Shown piece after piece: positions 43,073 through 52,037 of a DNA stretch of 64,000 nucleotides; positions within the stretch are counted from its first letter, which is position 1; each line of letters starts with the position of its first letter. Location: NCBI GenBank assembly GCA_022769485.1, contig JALEJU010000028.1:18853-82852 (forward strand), written 5' to 3'. This DNA comes from Bacillota bacterium. GTDB taxonomy: Bacteria > Bacillota > Clostridia > Peptostreptococcales > Anaerovoracaceae. The translations under genes and the position numbers were made by a program. The notes below the pieces were generated by a model. That model saw only the letters and a list, made by a program, of their open reading frames with translations. It was not told where the DNA came from and made no database searches.

Positions 43073-44299
43073 ATGGAACAAAAGACGGATCGGGTGATTT
43101 TGCACTGTGATATGAATTCCTTTTTCGCTTCGGTGGAACTGTTATCTCTGCCGGAGTTGAGAGAAAAGCCGGTGGCTGTCTGCGGGAATCCGGAAAACCG
43201 GCACGGAATCATCCTTGCGAAAAATGAACATGCGAAGAAATTTGGCGTAGTTACGGCGGAAACTGTTTGGCAGGCCAGAAAAAAGTGCCCGGAACTGGTG
43301 CTGGTTCCTCCTCACCGGGATCGATACGAATACTATTGCGGATGTTTAAATGAGCTGTATCAAAAATATACGGATCTGGTAGAACCTTTCAGCATCGATG
43401 AATCCTGGCTGGATGTAACGGCAAGCCTTTCTCTGTTCGGCAGCGGAAAGGATATTGCGGATCAGATACGGGCGGCGGTAAAAAAGGAAATGGGATTGAC
43501 GCTGTCTGTAGGCGTATCTTTTAATAAAATTTTTGCGAAGATGGGAAGCGACTATCGAAAGCCGGACGCCACAACGGTGATTTCGCGGGAAAATTTTAAA
43601 AAGCTCCTGTGGCCGCTTCCGGTTGAAAATATGTTTTTTGTAGGGGAGGCTACGGCGGAGAAGCTGAACCGGATAGGGATAAAGAGCATAGGGGATCTGG
43701 CCGCCGCCGATGAAGAGCTGCTGTCCGACCTGTTCGGGAAACAGGGCAGGATGCTTTCCTGTTATGCCAATGGGCGGGATGAAAGTCCTGTTGCTCCGGC
43801 GTCGCAAAAAAGGGAAGTGAAATCCGTAGGGAACGGGCTTACATTTAAGAGAGATTTGAGAGGAGAGAATGAGTTTCGCATGGCGGTGCTTTCTCTTTCG
43901 GATACGGTGGCGGTGCGTCTGAGGAGGCACGGCTTAACTTGCGGAGGCGTTAAAATTGACATTAAGGATCCGAACTTTCGTGTTACCAGCAGGCAGAAGC
44001 AGCTGTCTTACAGAACCGACACTGCAGAGGAAATCAGCCGGGCGGCCATGGAGCTTTTAGAAAATTCCTGGGGATTTGAAAAGCCGGTTCGTCTTTTGAC
44101 TGTTACCGCCATACAGCTTTCGGCGGAAGAAAAAGAGGAGCAGATCTCTTTTCTGGATGACGGTGCGGGGCGCAGAGAAAAAGCCGGGAAGGCGGAACGT
44201 ATGATGGATGAAATTCGAAAACGTTTCGGATCCCATGCGATTACTTACGGAGGGCTTTTAAACAATGAACTGGGTATCGATATAAAGGAGAAAAAATAG
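43073..44299 (+). CDS. dinB: DNA polymerase IV (Y family)
   Basis: 408 residues. Translesion polymerase. The palm has LHCDMNSFFASVE and the FSIDESWLDVT motif, with the first and second sets of metal-binding acidic residues in place. After the thumb (helix-hairpin-helix IKSIGDLAAADEELL) and little-finger domains comes a probable clamp-binding segment EQISFLDD near residue 368. It starts twelve bases after pfkA. No LexA site was seen in front of it, as it is inside the dnaE-pfkA run. Confidence 0.93.
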   Translation: MEQKTDRVILHCDMNSFFASVELLSLPELREKPVAVCGNPENRHGIILAKNEHAKKFGVVTAETVWQARKKCPELVLVPPHRDRYEYYCGCLNELYQKYTDLVEPFSIDESWLDVTASLSLFGSGKDIADQIRAAVKKEMGLTLSVGVSFNKIFAKMGSDYRKPDATTVISRENFKKLLWPLPVENMFFVGEATAEKLNRIGIKSIGDLAAADEELLSDLFGKQGRMLSCYANGRDESPVAPASQKREVKSVGNGLTFKRDLRGENEFRMAVLSLSDTVAVRLRRHGLTCGGVKIDIKDPNFRVTSRQKQLSYRTDTAEEISRAAMELLENSWGFEKPVRLLTVTAIQLSAEEKEEQISFLDDGAGRREKAGKAERMMDEIRKRFGSHAITYGGLLNNELGIDIKEKK

Positions 44300-44313
44300 A
44301 AATTTTGCTGTGA

Positions 44314-44342
44314 TTGACGAAAATCGCAGAACGGCCTATAAT
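44314..44342 (+). promoter_or_regulatory. Promoter of the DUF308 gene
   Basis: TTGACG (44314-44319), 17-base spacer, TATAAT (44337-44342). The transcript then carries CCGGC/GCCGG hairpin bases (about 44361-44373) before AGGAGGT and ATG 44390. An inverted repeat CTGTGATT / AATCGCAG overlaps the -35 region. Confidence 0.8.
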
Positions 44343-44389
44343 CAAAAGAAAAAGAGAAAACCGGCAAGGCCGGTTTAGAGGAGGTACGC

Positions 44390-44917
44390 ATGAGAATATT
44401 ATCGATTGCCGCAGGCGCTTTTATGATCATTGCCGGAATTTGGTGCCTGGCTAATCCGGGGGCCGCTTTCGGATCGCTGGTGCTTCTGATTTCTGTTTTG
44501 ATGATGATTTCCGGAATTTGTTCCGTGATTGCGTATGTTAGGGGAAAAAAAGCGTTTGGCGTAAGCGGATGGCTTTTGGCAGACGGTATTTTGAGTATTA
44601 TTTTAGCCGTAGCTATGCTGGCGGATTTGGGGAAATCGGAAGTTGTGCTTATGGTATTCTTCGGCATGTGGCTTCTGTTTGCAGGCATGCTTCGGGCAAT
44701 GACGGCTTTGGCTTTGAAAAAGCTGGACGCTCCCGGCTGGGGATGGATGATGGGCGCCGGCGCGCTGTGCGCAGTGACCGGGTTCTGTGTATTTGCCAGT
44801 CCGCTGGCGGCTGGGTTCGCTTTGATGTCCGTAATCGGCGTGCTGCTTTTGATGCAGGGCGTGTGCATTATAGTGAACGGCTATTTTGTAGGAAAAGTCA
44901 GAGATATGTTCCGGTAA
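44390..44917 (+). CDS. DUF308 (HdeD-type) membrane protein
   Basis: 175 residues, with six hydrophobic segments arranged as three similar pairs (IAAGAFMIIAGIWCLANP, ILSIILAVAMLADLG, ALCAVTGFCVFASPLAAG). That repeat structure and length match DUF308/HdeD proteins, some of which are linked to acid resistance in enterobacteria. Function in Clostridia is unknown. It has its own promoter and an AGGAGGT site, so it is probably expressed independently of dinB. Confidence 0.82.
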   Translation: MRILSIAAGAFMIIAGIWCLANPGAAFGSLVLLISVLMMISGICSVIAYVRGKKAFGVSGWLLADGILSIILAVAMLADLGKSEVVLMVFFGMWLLFAGMLRAMTALALKKLDAPGWGWMMGAGALCAVTGFCVFASPLAAGFALMSVIGVLLLMQGVCIIVNGYFVGKVRDMFR

Positions 44918-44965
44918 AGATTTGAAATAGTTGATTTCGATTACAGAGGGTATAAAGGGGAGAAA

Positions 44966-46030
44966 ATGCAGAAAGGATTGGAGAGAAATGTCGGGGAAAC
45001 CGGCGGCAAGGATGTCATCATTTGCTGGCTGAGCCTGCTTGTTATTTTTGTTATGATCTGGTATATGCTGGATATGGTGCTTTTGACTTTTGTAATTGGT
45101 TTTGTTTTTTACCATTTACTGAAAAAAACACAAAAGGCCTTGCAGAAGCTTCTTCCTTTCGGAATACCGGACGGCATAGTGTTACTGGTTTTGTATGCAA
45201 TCTTCCTGTCTCTTTTAGTGATTCTTATCGTTGACCTGGCGCCGAAGCTGGTAGGACAGTTTACCGAAATCGGGAAAATGATTGCCAGTTTTAATGTGCG
45301 TTCGCTGCGGTCTGTCTTGGATGACAGAATGTACCATTTTGTATTGACCCTCGATTATAACAGTTATATAGAAAAGGCGGGCGCGCTGCTGGCTCAGGGA
45401 ATTACCAGCGTCAGCGCATTTGGCTTAAATTTTGTCCTGTCTTTTCTGCTGTCTTTCCTGCTCCTCCTTGAAAAAGGGAAGATTGCTTTGCTGGGAGAGC
45501 AGATAAAAAACAGCCGGGGCGCAGGTGTATACCGGTATTTGGAATATTTCGGGTTGAATTTTGCTCAGTCCTTCGGCAAGGTTATGCGGGTGCAGGTTAT
45601 GATTGCGACTATAAATTCCGTTGTATCCATGATAGGGCTGTATTTTATGGGGTTTCCACAGATTCTGGCTTTGGGTGTTATGATTTTCTGCCTGGGGTTG
45701 ATTCCTGTAGCCGGCGTGATTATCTCTCTGGTTCCGCTTTGTATTTTAGCTTTTAATATCGGCGGAATTCCGAAAGTGGTGGGCGTGCTCCTTATGATCG
45801 CTTTGATTCATGGGCTGGAGGCTTATGTATTAAACCCCAAACTGATGTCGCAGAAGACCAATCTCCCCGTTTGCCTGGTGTTTATCATTCTGCTGGTATC
45901 CGAGCACTATTTAGGTGCCTGGGGGCTTTTAATCGGCGTTCCGCTGTTTATCTTTTTAATGGATATACTGGAGGTGGATTATTCGGAAGCTGATCCGCCC
46001 CCAAAAACTTGGCTATTTAAATATAAATAA
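44966..46030 (+). CDS. AI-2E family transporter
   Basis: 354 residues with about eight membrane segments, the first being WLSLLVIFVMIWYMLDMVLL. The mid-region loop and late motifs (LGLIPVAGVIISLVP, HGLEAYVLNPKLMS and the final GVPLFIFLMDIL) mark the AI-2E / TqsA / YtvI family (PF01594). Some members export autoinducer-2 and others are Na+(Li+)/H+ antiporters, so the substrate cannot be named. GGGGAG precedes the ATG. It lies between a DUF308 gene and hisC without an evident functional link. Confidence 0.9.
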   Translation: MQKGLERNVGETGGKDVIICWLSLLVIFVMIWYMLDMVLLTFVIGFVFYHLLKKTQKALQKLLPFGIPDGIVLLVLYAIFLSLLVILIVDLAPKLVGQFTEIGKMIASFNVRSLRSVLDDRMYHFVLTLDYNSYIEKAGALLAQGITSVSAFGLNFVLSFLLSFLLLLEKGKIALLGEQIKNSRGAGVYRYLEYFGLNFAQSFGKVMRVQVMIATINSVVSMIGLYFMGFPQILALGVMIFCLGLIPVAGVIISLVPLCILAFNIGGIPKVVGVLLMIALIHGLEAYVLNPKLMSQKTNLPVCLVFIILLVSEHYLGAWGLLIGVPLFIFLMDILEVDYSEADPPPKTWLFKYK

Positions 46031-46057
46031 AAAATAAGGGAAGTGTATGGAGGAATT

Positions 46058-47167
46058 ATGAAAAAAGAATTGTTCAGAAAAGAATTGGCCGGATTTCAGT
46101 CTTATGTTCCGGGAAAATCTGCGGAAGAAGTACAGGAGGAATACGGGCTGACTGAGATTGCAAAGCTGGCGTCCAACGAAAACCAGTTCGGCCCTTCGCC
46201 CAAAGCGGTGGAGGCGGTTTGTAAAGCGGCTTCGGAAATCAACTACTATCCGGATCCTTTTGCGTTTGAGCTGCGGAAAGCGCTGGGCGTGAAACTGAAT
46301 GTGAAGCCGGAAAATATCGTAGTGGGAAGCGGCGGGGAAGAAATGATTTCCATTATAGCGCATACGTTTCTCAATGCGGGAGACGAAGTGGTTATGGCCG
46401 ATCCCACCTTTGGAATCTACCAGACTACAGCGCTGCTTTTAGGCGCAAAGCCGGTACCGGTTCCCTACAAAAACTGCCGCTGTGATATAAACGGTATGGT
46501 CAATGCCGTTACGGATAAAACAAAGCTGTTCTATCTGTGTTCTCCCAATAACCCCACCGGCGATATTTTAACGGATGAAGATCTGGATTATGTATTTTCC
46601 CATGTTCCGGAGGATGTGGTTATCATCATTGACGAAGCCTATTACGAATTCGCGAAGGAAAATCCCGCTTATCCCGATAGCCTGAAGCGTTTGGAAAAAC
46701 GGGAAAACGTCGTAGTCCTTCGGACTTTTTCCAAAGTCTGCGGGCTTGCGGGGGTGCGGGTCGGCTATGTAATTACCTCTCCCGTCATTGCAGGAGAGAT
46801 GGGGAAGGTCAAGCAGACATTTAATGTAAACCGTCTGGCTCAGGCAGCTGCGCTGGGTGCACTGCAGGATGAGGAACACATTCAGAAAACCGTTGCAGGA
46901 AATGCGCGTTCCTTGGACATGCTATATGAATTTTTTACAGAAATGCAGTATGAATACATACCTTCTAATGCAAACTTTGTTTTTGTAAATGTACATCTGG
47001 ATTCTGCACTTATCTTTGAGGAACTGCAGAAACGGGGAGTGATCGTTCGCCCCGGGTGCGCCTGGGGATGGAAAACCTGGCTTCGTGTCAGCACCGGAAC
47101 GGAAGAACAGACACAGATGTTCATCCGCCGGATGAGAGAAATCGCTGGAACATATGGCAGAGAGTAA
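46058..47167 (+). CDS. hisC: Histidinol-phosphate/aromatic aminotransferase-like protein
   Basis: 369 residues from ATG 46058 (GGAGG upstream). A fold-type I PLP aminotransferase: LASNENQFGPSP, CSPNNPTGD, IIDEAYYEF and the PLP-binding TFSKVCGLAG with Lys226; C-terminal RPGCAWGWKTWLRVSTG. HisC normally converts imidazole-acetol phosphate and glutamate to histidinol phosphate. As it stands alone without other his genes, it could equally work on aromatic amino acids and feed 2-oxoacids to the iorAB enzyme; that is inference. A hairpin terminator follows. Confidence 0.82.
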   Translation: MKKELFRKELAGFQSYVPGKSAEEVQEEYGLTEIAKLASNENQFGPSPKAVEAVCKAASEINYYPDPFAFELRKALGVKLNVKPENIVVGSGGEEMISIIAHTFLNAGDEVVMADPTFGIYQTTALLLGAKPVPVPYKNCRCDINGMVNAVTDKTKLFYLCSPNNPTGDILTDEDLDYVFSHVPEDVVIIIDEAYYEFAKENPAYPDSLKRLEKRENVVVLRTFSKVCGLAGVRVGYVITSPVIAGEMGKVKQTFNVNRLAQAAALGALQDEEHIQKTVAGNARSLDMLYEFFTEMQYEYIPSNANFVFVNVHLDSALIFEELQKRGVIVRPGCAWGWKTWLRVSTGTEEQTQMFIRRMREIAGTYGRE

Positions 47168-47183
47168 GAGATAACGCGAAGCG

Positions 47184-47216
47184 AAAATCTACAAATTTTT
47201 CAGTTTGTAGATTTTT
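47184..47216 (+). terminator. Terminator after hisC-like gene
   Basis: AAAATCTACAAA (47184-47195) pairs with TTTGTAGATTTT (47204-47215), with T's completing the tail. Confidence 0.85.
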
Positions 47217-47250
47217 CAATTGCACAGAAGAGAGAAAGAGGCGGAAAACT

Positions 47251-48027
47251 ATGATTATCGATATGCATGCACATATATATAAAGAAAAAATTGCGCAGAA
47301 AGCGGCAAATTCCATTGGTGGATTTTACGGAATCGCGGCACGCTGTCAGGGAACTACGGAGGAACTGCTTCGATTGGGAAAAAAAGCCGGAATAGACCGT
47401 TTTTTGGTTTCTTCTGTGGCGACGTATCCGGAGCAGGTAAAAAAAATTAACGATTTCCTTTTTGAAGAGGCGGCAGCGCATCCGGAATTGATCGCTTTTG
47501 CCACTCTGCATCCTTTGATGGAGGATATGGAAACGGAATTGGATCGTTTAGAGAAAATGAATTTCAAGGGAATCAAGCTGCATCCGGATTTTCAGGAATT
47601 CTATGCGGATTCCGAAGAAGCGATGGCGATGTATGAAAAAATCGGAGAGCGGTTTTCTGTTCTGCTTCATGCAGGCGATAAAAACCGTGATTGGTCCCAG
47701 CCGGAACGGATTGCAAGGGTGGCGGCAGCCATGCCGCATATGACGTTTATCGCGGCTCATCTGGGCGGATATTCTGTATGGGAAGACGGCAGTGCCCTTC
47801 GGGGAATGAAAAATGTATATGTGGATACCTCCAGCTCGCTTTGTTTTTTAAAGCCGGAAGAGGCCGTAAGAATGATTCGGGAGCATGGTGTAGAACGGGT
47901 GTTTTTCGGAACGGATTACCCCCTGTGGGAACCGGGGGAAGAACTTGCTTTGTTTAATGCCCTCCCGTTAACAGAGGAAGAAAGGGAATTGATTCTGCAC
48001 AAGAACGCCGAAGCATTTATTGGCTGA
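47251..48027 (+). CDS. Amidohydrolase-family TIM-barrel protein
   Basis: 258 residues from ATG 47251. Metal-binding residues of the amidohydrolase 2 family are seen: MIIDMHAHIY (HxH), GIKLHPDFQEFY, FIAAHLGGYSVWED and FGTDYPLWEPGEE (catalytic Asp). Enzymes of this type hydrolyse or decarboxylate small carbonyl compounds; the substrate here is unknown. It begins just after the terminator, with AGAGG upstream. The last 11 bases overlap the end of the minus-strand phosphoesterase gene, so the two genes converge. Confidence 0.88.
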   Translation: MIIDMHAHIYKEKIAQKAANSIGGFYGIAARCQGTTEELLRLGKKAGIDRFLVSSVATYPEQVKKINDFLFEEAAAHPELIAFATLHPLMEDMETELDRLEKMNFKGIKLHPDFQEFYADSEEAMAMYEKIGERFSVLLHAGDKNRDWSQPERIARVAAAMPHMTFIAAHLGGYSVWEDGSALRGMKNVYVDTSSSLCFLKPEEAVRMIREHGVERVFFGTDYPLWEPGEELALFNALPLTEEERELILHKNAEAFIG

Positions 48028-48907
48028 CATTGGTTTCTCCATTGTGGAGCGTAACGGTCAGGACTTCGGGGCGGCAGGCAAACCGCAGCGGCAGCTGGGT
48101 CATGCCGATTCCCGTGGTCACATAGAGATCGGTGCGCCGGGAGGATCCGTCATCTTCAAGAGATTGAAACGTGTAAGATCCTTTTACATATTTTTTCCCC
48201 TTTGCAGGCAGAAACGCCTGATTTACAGAAGAAAACGGAGTACTGATCTGACCGCCGTGGGTGTGGCCTGCAAGCATCAGCTGGAACGGTTCACCCATAA
48301 TTTCATCAATTATATCGGGTTCATGGCACATGAGGATCGTGAAACTGTGGGAATCCGCTTGGGCGGAAGCGGCGGGATCGCCGTAGCCGACCAGCAATTC
48401 GTCAATGGCAACCAGCTGCAGCGCAGAGTCTCCGACTTGTATGCTTTGATTTTTTAAAACAGTAAAGCCGCCGGCAGTCATGATATTTTCGTAGGCGTAT
48501 TCTGCGCCTCCTTCGTAATCATGGTTTCCGAAAACCGCATATTTTCCCAAAGGGGCATTGATTTTTGCCAATGCACGGCTGATCTCCCGGGTATCTTCCG
48601 AGAGAATGTATCGGTCGTAATGATCGATCAGATCGCCCAAAAAAAGAACCATATCCGGGTGGGCTGTTTCAATTGATTTTAAAACTTCCTCAAAATCTTC
48701 TACAGTGTAGAACTCTCCGAAATGTGTATCGGAAAAAACTGCTACAGTAAGGCCGTCGGCCTCCTTGCCGATTAGAGGAGAAGAGACGGAAATGCTGTTT
48801 TCTTTCAGAGAAAACGGCTCGATATATTTTGCGTAAGCATAAACGCTGCCGGTCAAAATCGCAATGACCAGTATAAATTGCAGTAAAAATTTCAATAAAC
48901 GGAACAA
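48017..48907 (-). CDS. Membrane-anchored metallophosphoesterase
   Basis: 296 residues from TTG 48907, chosen because GAGGT sits seven bases ahead and the promoter at 48979 would leave almost no leader for the longer frame starting at 48958. An N-terminal membrane anchor (about 5-25) is followed by the calcineurin-like fold with FSDTHFG, GDLIDHYDR, GNHDYEGG, MCHEP and AGHTHGGQ (all metal and phosphate ligands present). The catalytic domain is predicted to lie outside the membrane. YkuE-type enzymes of this shape act on lipids or surface polymers; the substrate is not known. Confidence 0.85.
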   Translation of the reverse strand: MFRLLKFLLQFILVIAILTGSVYAYAKYIEPFSLKENSISVSSPLIGKEADGLTVAVFSDTHFGEFYTVEDFEEVLKSIETAHPDMVLFLGDLIDHYDRYILSEDTREISRALAKINAPLGKYAVFGNHDYEGGAEYAYENIMTAGGFTVLKNQSIQVGDSALQLVAIDELLVGYGDPAASAQADSHSFTILMCHEPDIIDEIMGEPFQLMLAGHTHGGQISTPFSSVNQAFLPAKGKKYVKGSYTFQSLEDDGSSRRTDLYVTTGIGMTQLPLRFACRPEVLTVTLHNGETNVSQ

Positions 48908-48973
48908 TAAAGCAACCTCATCTTTCGGAAACTTCTCGAGACTTGCATGCGGAAACACATACTGTAATGCAAT

Positions 48974-49002
48974 ATTATAATTGAGTTTTACGGAAGAGGC
49001 AA
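48974..49002 (-). promoter_or_regulatory. Divergent promoter for the phosphoesterase
   Basis: On the minus strand TTGCCT (49002-48997), 17-base spacer, TATAAT (48979-48974). The same ATTATAAT bases offer a TATAAT on the plus strand for the opposite gene, though without a clear -35. Confidence 0.6.
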
Positions 49003-49016
49003 GAAAGGATTTTCAA

Positions 49017-50354
49017 ATGGAAAAGAAAGGAAAAGTTCAAATTGCCGTAGTGGGAGGCGGAGCGTCCGGGTTGGCTGCAGCGGTTTCCGCAGCGCGGGAG
49101 CTGGGGAACGGAACTGTTTGTGTCTTTGACCGCAATGAAAAACCCGGGAAAAAGCTTGCCGCTACAGGCAACGGGCGCTGCAATGTAACGAATGTCCGCT
49201 GCTGCGGAGAGGATTACGGCAAGGGAAGACTTTTTACTTCTGATCGCGGCGGAGAGTCGGGTGAAGAAACGGCGCGTTTTGCCTCCTTCGCGCTTGAACA
49301 CTTCGGTGTGCAGGACACGCTGCGCTTTTTTGAAAGCATGGGTTTGCTTCTGCGGGAAGAGGATGAGGGGCGTGTGTATCCTTACAGCGGGCAGGCTGTT
49401 TCCGTGGTAAATGCATTTCAGGAGGCGCTTAAACAGAATCGTGTAAGCTGGCTGGGAGGCTCTCCCATAACTGCGGTTGAAGAATCTTCTGCCGGAGAGG
49501 GGTTCCGGCTGGTGAGGGAAAACGGCGATGTATTTCAGTCGGAAGCTTTTATTCTGGCCGTGGGAGGAAAAGCAGGCGGTTGTTACGGCTCCATCGGTGA
49601 CGGATACCGTATGGCCAGAGCGTTCGGCCACAGTTTAATTTCTACAGTCCCGGCTTTGGTTCAGCTGACAACGGAGGAACCGGTATGCAAAAGCCTGAAG
49701 GGTGTTCGGGTTAAAAGTGCAGTGAAGCTGATTTGCACGGAAAACGGTTTCGACGGCGATGTGCTGGCACGGTCGGAGGGAGAGGTTCAATTTGCAGATA
49801 GAGCGCTTTCGGGAATCTGTATTTTCGATCTGAGCCGAAGCTTTCCCGGACGGGGACGGGACGTTTGCGTGGAACTGGATATTTTCCCTGGGTTTGATAC
49901 GGAGGTGCTGACCGGAATTCTGCGCCGTCACTGCCTGGCTTTGGGAAAAAGACCTGCGGATGATCTTTTTTCCGGTCTGATGAATGAAAAGCTGGCGCGG
50001 GTGTACAGAGATCGTTGGTGCAAAAGGAACGGACGACCCGAAACGAAAGGCGGTTTGCCTGCGGAATGTTTGACGGAGGAACAACTGCGCGATTTGACGC
50101 ACCTGCTGAAAGCATGGCGGATTCCGGTTACGGGAACAAAAGGGTGGGCAGAAGCGCAGGTAACGGCGGGAGGTATTCCCGTGGCCGAGGTGGATCCCCG
50201 TACTATGGGTTCTCGATGCCGGGAGGGGCTGTATTTGGCAGGAGAGCTTTTAAATATAGATGGCCCCTGCGGCGGCTGGAATCTGCAATGGGCCTGGACT
50301 TCCGGGTGTATTGCGGGAAAGTCCGCTGCGCTGTATGTAAAAAAGAAAAGATAG
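49017..50354 (+). CDS. FAD-binding flavoprotein, HI0933/aminoacetone oxidase family
   Basis: 445 residues from ATG 49017, with AAAGGA seven bases upstream; an earlier in-frame TTG overlaps the promoter. N-terminal dinucleotide fold IAVVGGGASGLAAAVSA, then the family signature KPGKKLAATGNGRCNVTN and a C-terminal VTAGGIPVAEVDPRTM / GLYLAGELLNIDGPCGGWNLQWAW stretch. These flavoproteins are annotated as aminoacetone oxidase-like; the substrate is not shown by sequence. It lies directly before a second unrelated flavoprotein, 29 bases ahead, perhaps in the same operon. Confidence 0.88.
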   Translation: MEKKGKVQIAVVGGGASGLAAAVSAARELGNGTVCVFDRNEKPGKKLAATGNGRCNVTNVRCCGEDYGKGRLFTSDRGGESGEETARFASFALEHFGVQDTLRFFESMGLLLREEDEGRVYPYSGQAVSVVNAFQEALKQNRVSWLGGSPITAVEESSAGEGFRLVRENGDVFQSEAFILAVGGKAGGCYGSIGDGYRMARAFGHSLISTVPALVQLTTEEPVCKSLKGVRVKSAVKLICTENGFDGDVLARSEGEVQFADRALSGICIFDLSRSFPGRGRDVCVELDIFPGFDTEVLTGILRRHCLALGKRPADDLFSGLMNEKLARVYRDRWCKRNGRPETKGGLPAECLTEEQLRDLTHLLKAWRIPVTGTKGWAEAQVTAGGIPVAEVDPRTMGSRCREGLYLAGELLNIDGPCGGWNLQWAWTSGCIAGKSAALYVKKKR

Positions 50355-50382
50355 GATTCTGCTTCGGAAAGGAGAACAGGGG

Positions 50383-52032
50383 ATGCTGCGGGCGTATGAA
50401 TTGAAAATGAGCGTAAGGGAGGCAGAAGAAAAGCTTCCCCGGCAGCTGCTGGCGTCTTTGCCGGAACGGGATTTGAAGCTGGTTGAATGGCATATTGTAA
50501 AAGTGTCGCTGGATGCCCGTAAAAAAGAGCATTTAAAACATGTTTATACTGTGGATTTCTGCGTTCATAAGGATGGAACAGAACCGGATATTCTGGAAAA
50601 ACGGCTCCTGAAAAATTGCAAACGAATTCGACTGGAAAAAACGCCGGTTATGCGATACGATGAAGTTGCTTCGGGAGAAAGTGTGATGAAGCACCGACCT
50701 GTTGTAGTGGGCTTTGGACCCTGCGGTATGTTTGCGGCGCTGTTGCTGGCAGAGAGGGGATATGCTCCTGTCGTTCTGGAACGGGGGAAACCCGTAGAAC
50801 AACGTATGGCAGACGTAGAGCAGTTCTGGACAGACGGTATTCTGAATGAAGAGTCTAACGTACAGTTTGGCGAAGGCGGAGCGGGAACTTTTTCCGATGG
50901 AAAGCTCACCACCCGGATTAAGGATGTCCGAGTACGAAAGGTATTGGAAGAGCTGCACAGAGCCGGTGCGGGAGAAGAAATTCTGTATTTGCAGAAGCCT
51001 CATATCGGAACGGATGTGCTTCGAATCGTAGTAAAAAACCTGCGCCTGCGTATCCTGGAACTGGGAGGAGAAATTCGGTTTCAAAGTCGGCTGACGGGAA
51101 TTGAAACGGCGGAAGCAGCAGACGGAAGCCGCCGGCTTCTGGCGGCGGAAGTAAACGCTGCACAGAGGCTGGAAACGGAAAATATGATTTTAGCTTTGGG
51201 GCACAGTGCCAGAGATACGTTTCGAATGTTGCGGAACGCGGGGGTGGAAATGCGTCAGAAGCCTTTTTCCATGGGCGTTCGCATCGAGCATAAACAGACG
51301 GAAGTGGATCTGGCGCAGTACGGATGTTCCCGGGAAGAAAGCCATCTTCCCCCTGCGGAATACCAATTAAGCTGCCGCTGTAAAAACGGACGGGGAGTTT
51401 ACACCTTCTGCATGTGTCCGGGGGGAGAAGTGGTGGCGGCGGCTTCTCAAAGAGGCGGCGTAGTGGTCAACGGTATGAGCAACAGCTCCAGAAACGGAGA
51501 AAACGCCAACAGCGCGGTTTTAGTGGATGTGCGAACCGAGGATTTCGGCTCGGAGGATGTGCTTGCCGGAGTGCTTTTTCAGGAAAAATATGAAGCATTG
51601 GCTTATGAGGCGGGGGGGCGCAGCTATAAAGCGCCTGCTCAGCGGGTAAAGGAATTCCTGGGGAATGAAAGCGATTCGGGAACGGATGCCGGAGCTGTCA
51701 GGCCAACGTATCGTCCGGGGGTTGTGTACACGGATTTGGCAGACTGTCTGCCGGACTTTGTTGCAGAGGGACTGCGGGAAGCCATTCCCGTTTTCGGGAA
51801 AAAGCTGAAAGGGTTCGATGCTCCGGAAAGTTTGCTTACCGGAATTGAGACCAGAAGTTCTTCTCCCGTACGGTTGCTGCGGGACGAAAACCTGATGTGC
51901 AATCTGAAGGGGCTTTATCCGGGAGGCGAAGGAGCAGGCTATGCGGGCGGAATCGTGTCGGCGGCCGTGGACGGAATAAAATTAGCGGAACAGATTATAA
52001 GGAAATATCGCCCTTGGGGTAACTATAAGTAA
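50383..52032 (+). CDS. FAD-dependent dehydrogenase-like protein (COG2509 type)
   Basis: 549 residues. The first 105 residues are a small alpha/beta domain with many charged residues (LARKKEHLKHVYTVDF-like text DARKKEHLKHVYTVDF). The FAD fold begins at about 107 with VVVGFGPCGMFAALLLAERGY; VQFGEGGAGTFSDGKLTTR, YTFCMCPGGEVVAAAS and GIVSAAVDGIKLAEQI are typical family stretches. Conserved across anaerobic Firmicutes; substrate unknown. AAAGGAG precedes the ATG. It ends 127 bases before gpmI, with an elaborate palindrome between. Confidence 0.86.
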   Translation: MLRAYELKMSVREAEEKLPRQLLASLPERDLKLVEWHIVKVSLDARKKEHLKHVYTVDFCVHKDGTEPDILEKRLLKNCKRIRLEKTPVMRYDEVASGESVMKHRPVVVGFGPCGMFAALLLAERGYAPVVLERGKPVEQRMADVEQFWTDGILNEESNVQFGEGGAGTFSDGKLTTRIKDVRVRKVLEELHRAGAGEEILYLQKPHIGTDVLRIVVKNLRLRILELGGEIRFQSRLTGIETAEAADGSRRLLAAEVNAAQRLETENMILALGHSARDTFRMLRNAGVEMRQKPFSMGVRIEHKQTEVDLAQYGCSREESHLPPAEYQLSCRCKNGRGVYTFCMCPGGEVVAAASQRGGVVVNGMSNSSRNGENANSAVLVDVRTEDFGSEDVLAGVLFQEKYEALAYEAGGRSYKAPAQRVKEFLGNESDSGTDAGAVRPTYRPGVVYTDLADCLPDFVAEGLREAIPVFGKKLKGFDAPESLLTGIETRSSSPVRLLRDENLMCNLKGLYPGGEGAGYAGGIVSAAVDGIKLAEQIIRKYRPWGNYK

Positions 52033-52037
52033 AATAA

